Assembly (NCBI RefSeq): GCF_900580865.1
Contig: NZ_UTBZ01000219.1
Location: 1-64,000, forward strand
Length of the DNA: 64,000 nt
From: Pseudomonas viridiflava
GTDB taxonomy: Bacteria > Pseudomonadota > Gammaproteobacteria > Pseudomonadales > Pseudomonadaceae
Direction: 5' to 3'
A model generated the notes under the pieces. That model saw only the letters and a program-made list of their open reading frames with translations. It was not told the origin of the DNA and ran no database searches. Both the position numbers and the translations under genes were made by a program. The number at the start of each line of letters is the position of its first letter. The stretch's first letter is position 1. Below, piece after piece: positions 62,115-64,000 of the stretch.

Positions 62115-63317
62115 ATGGCCACTGCCGAAAACACCCAAGCTCAAGGCAACACCCCGGACACCGGCAACCCGCGCAAACGCAAAGTGATGCTGTTGGCGCT
62201 GGCGGTTGTCGTCGCTCTCGCCTGCGCCGGCGTCTGGGCGTATCACGAGTTCATCGGGCGCTTTAACGAAAGCACCGACGACGCCTACGTTAACGGCAAC
62301 GTCGTCGAAATCACCCCGCTGGTGACCGGCACCGTGGTCAGCATTGGCGCTGACGATGGTGATCTGGTTCACGAAGGTCAGGTGCTGATCAACTTCGATC
62401 CGAACGACGCTGAAGTCGGCCTGCAAAGTGCGCAAGCAAAACTGGCGCGCACCGTGCGTCAGGTGCGCGGTCTGTACAGCAACGTTGATGGCATGAAAGC
62501 CCAGGTCAACGCGCAACAGGCCGAAGTGCAGAAAGCCCAGGACAACTACAACCGTCGGAAAAACCTCGCGCAGGGCGGGGCGATTTCCCAGGAAGAACTG
62601 TCCCACGCTCGCGATGATCTGACCTCGGCGCAGAACGCTCTGGCCAACGCCAAGCAGCAGCTGAAAACCACCAGCGCGCTGGTCGATGACACCGTGGTCT
62701 CGTCGCATCCTGACGTGATGTCGGCCGCCGCCGATCTGCGTCAGGCCTACCTGACCAATGCCCGCAGCACCTTGATCGCGCCGGTCACCGGTTACGTCGC
62801 CAAGCGCACCGTGCAACTCGGTCAGCGCGTGCAGCCGGGCACGGCGTTGATGGCGGTGATTCCGCTGGATCAACTGTGGATCGACGCCAACTTCAAGGAA
62901 ACCCAACTGCGTGACATGCGCATCGGTCAGCCGGTCGATATCGAGTCCGACATCTACGGCAGCGACGTGAAATACAGCGGCACCGTCGACAGCCTCGGCG
63001 CCGGTACCGGTAGCGCGTTTGCTCTGCTGCCGGCGCAGAACGCCACCGGTAACTGGATCAAGATCGTTCAGCGTGTACCGGTGCGGATTCACATCAACGC
63101 CGAAGAGCTGGCCAAGCACCCGTTGCGTGTCGGTCTGTCGACCAACGTTGAAGTGAACCTGCACGACCAGAGCGGCCCGGTGCTGGCGCAGCAACCACCG
63201 CAAAAGGCCTCGTTCAGCACCAGCGTCTACGACCGTCAACTGGCCGAAGCCGACGCGATGATTGCGCAGCTGATCCACGACAACAGCGCCGCGGTCAGCA
63301 AAACCGCGCAACGCTGA
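62115..63317 (+). CDS. emrA: EmrA-like periplasmic adaptor
   Basis: A 400-residue membrane-fusion protein. One N-terminal helix (about 25-45) precedes STDDAYVNGNVVEITPLVTGTV, the barrel-sandwich lipoyl half; a long coiled coil and the second lipoyl half (TLIAPVTGYVAKRTVQLGQRV) follow. It joins the EmrB-type pump to the outer-membrane channel. It lies 15 bp after the channel gene. A REP pair separates it from the pump gene. Confidence 0.93.
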   Translation: MATAENTQAQGNTPDTGNPRKRKVMLLALAVVVALACAGVWAYHEFIGRFNESTDDAYVNGNVVEITPLVTGTVVSIGADDGDLVHEGQVLINFDPNDAEVGLQSAQAKLARTVRQVRGLYSNVDGMKAQVNAQQAEVQKAQDNYNRRKNLAQGGAISQEELSHARDDLTSAQNALANAKQQLKTTSALVDDTVVSSHPDVMSAAADLRQAYLTNARSTLIAPVTGYVAKRTVQLGQRVQPGTALMAVIPLDQLWIDANFKETQLRDMRIGQPVDIESDIYGSDVKYSGTVDSLGAGTGSAFALLPAQNATGNWIKIVQRVPVRIHINAEELAKHPLRVGLSTNVEVNLHDQSGPVLAQQPPQKASFSTSVYDRQLAEADAMIAQLIHDNSAAVSKTAQR

Positions 63318-63326
63318 ATCTTTCCC

Positions 63327-63417
63327 CTGTGGGAGCGAGCCTGCTCGCGAAAGCGGTGTGTCAGACAACTTCCATGTTGAATGTCAGTCAGCATTCGCGA
63401 GCAGGCTCGCTCCCACA
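63327..63417. repeat. REP pair inside the efflux operon
   Basis: CTGTGGGAGCGAGCCTGCTCGCGAA and its inverse lie between the adaptor and pump genes of one operon, where the hairpin could lower pump expression. Confidence 0.9.
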
Positions 63418-63472
63418 AGGGCTGCTGTGTCTGTAACAGACAGGGCGCCAACCCGGTTCCAAAGGATTCACA

Positions 63473-64000
63473 ATGAGCAATAACGCCTCTTTCACGCCGC
63501 CCAGCCTGTTGCTCAGCACCATCGGCCTGTCGCTGGCGACGTTCATGCAAGTGCTCGACACGACCATTGCCAACGTGGCGTTGCCGACGATTTCCGGCAA
63601 CCTCGGGGTGAGTTCGGAGCAGGGCACCTGGGTGATCACCTCGTTCGCCGTGAGCAACGCGATTGCGCTGCCGCTGACCGGTTGGCTCAGCCGCCGTTTC
63701 GGCGAGGTGAAGCTGTTTCTCTGGGCCACCATTCTGTTCGTGCTGGCCTCGTTTCTCTGCGGTATCTCGACGTCGATGCCGGAATTGATTGGCTTCCGCG
63801 TCCTGCAAGGTCTGGTCGCCGGGCCGCTATACCCGATGACGCAAACACTGCTGATCGCGGTCTATCCGCCGGCGAGGCGCGGCATGGCCCTGGCGTTACT
63901 GGCGATGGTCACGGTGGTCGCGCCGATTGCCGGGCCGATTCTCGGTGGCTGGATTACCGACAGTTACAGCTGGCCGTGGATCTTCTTCATCAACGTGCCA
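63473..64000 (+). CDS. emrB: EmrB-like MFS drug efflux pump (partial)
   Basis: The first 176 residues of a DHA2-family transporter with 14 helices expected. FMQVLDTTIANVALPTI in TM1 and GWLSRRFGEVKLF after TM2 are DHA2 signatures; VAPIAGPILGGWITDSYSW is motif C in TM5, typical of exporters. AAAGGA lies 8 nt before ATG. The frame is open to the window's right edge, so the 3' part is missing only because of the window. Confidence 0.93.
   Translation, partial: MSNNASFTPPSLLLSTIGLSLATFMQVLDTTIANVALPTISGNLGVSSEQGTWVITSFAVSNAIALPLTGWLSRRFGEVKLFLWATILFVLASFLCGISTSMPELIGFRVLQGLVAGPLYPMTQTLLIAVYPPARRGMALALLAMVTVVAPIAGPILGGWITDSYSWPWIFFINVP

Noticed and set aside
60603..63368. 921-residue minus-strand frame
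   Set aside because: It lies opposite three well-supported efflux genes and carries no domain or ribosome site; high-GC third positions produce such shadows.

Overview
The window looks like a chromosomal segment of a fluorescent Pseudomonas, most likely the P. fluorescens species complex. GC content is high, and there are about a dozen copies of the Pseudomonas REP hairpin (core GGGAGCGAGCCTGCTCGCG). A recognisable PrrF small RNA, a CrcY-type small RNA, a CupE/Csu-like fimbrial operon and the liu leucine/isovalerate genes are also present. I see no rRNA, tRNA, CRISPR array, insertion sequence or intact prophage. Most of the window is core metabolism with small accessory inserts.

Layout. 1-3.9 kb: a 72-bp tandem REP array, an MFS exporter with a divergent LysR regulator, a DUF2242 lipoprotein and a 28-residue acidic small protein. 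3.9-10.1 kb: an AraC regulator behind a membrane-anchored nitrilase-like protein that lacks the catalytic cysteine, then fadH, a PLP-dependent desulfhydrase/deaminase and a cytochrome b561. 10.4-11.0 kb: an unusual Pro-rich/PDG-repeat protein in an AT-rich pocket. 11.1-18.1 kb: an aminophosphonate island with phnX, phnW, two LysR regulators, an OPA/MFS transporter and an FAD-dependent amine oxidoreductase. 18.2-23.4 kb: a short orphan VgrG, a YebC/PmpR-family regulator, an LRR protein kinase and a ZapE-type ATPase. 23.6-30.0 kb: a chaperone-usher operon with four spore-coat-U pilins, a chaperone, an usher and a two-domain tip protein.

30.2-34.4 kb: an ECF sigma/anti-sigma pair, divergent from a membrane-anchored catalase-like peroxidase and a cytochrome b561. 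Both directions carry the same promoter (GGAATAA-N14-CGTC), so the locus reads as a self-contained stress regulon. An MFS exporter with a paired 19-bp palindromic operator follows. 34.5-37.3 kb: an M14 carboxypeptidase, the PrrF iron-responsive RNA with its Fur box, a DUF6124-type protein and an S24 repressor. 37.4-47.2 kb: the leucine/isovalerate pathway (liuABCD, an acyl-CoA ligase, liuE, liuR) with LiuR palindromes, and the CrcY catabolite-control RNA with a sigma-54 promoter beside liuE. Carbon-repression control thus sits next to an amino-acid catabolic locus.

47.3-52.1 kb: a LysR regulator divergent from an acyl-CoA dehydrogenase, a PstS-OmpA fusion and xthA. 52.3-58.5 kb: a GNAT acetyltransferase followed by tamA-tamB for outer-membrane assembly. 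58.6-59.9 kb: a HdeD-like membrane protein fused to a candidate permuted papain-like domain. 60.1-64 kb: a MarR-controlled tripartite efflux operon (outer-membrane factor, EmrA, EmrB) that runs off the right edge.
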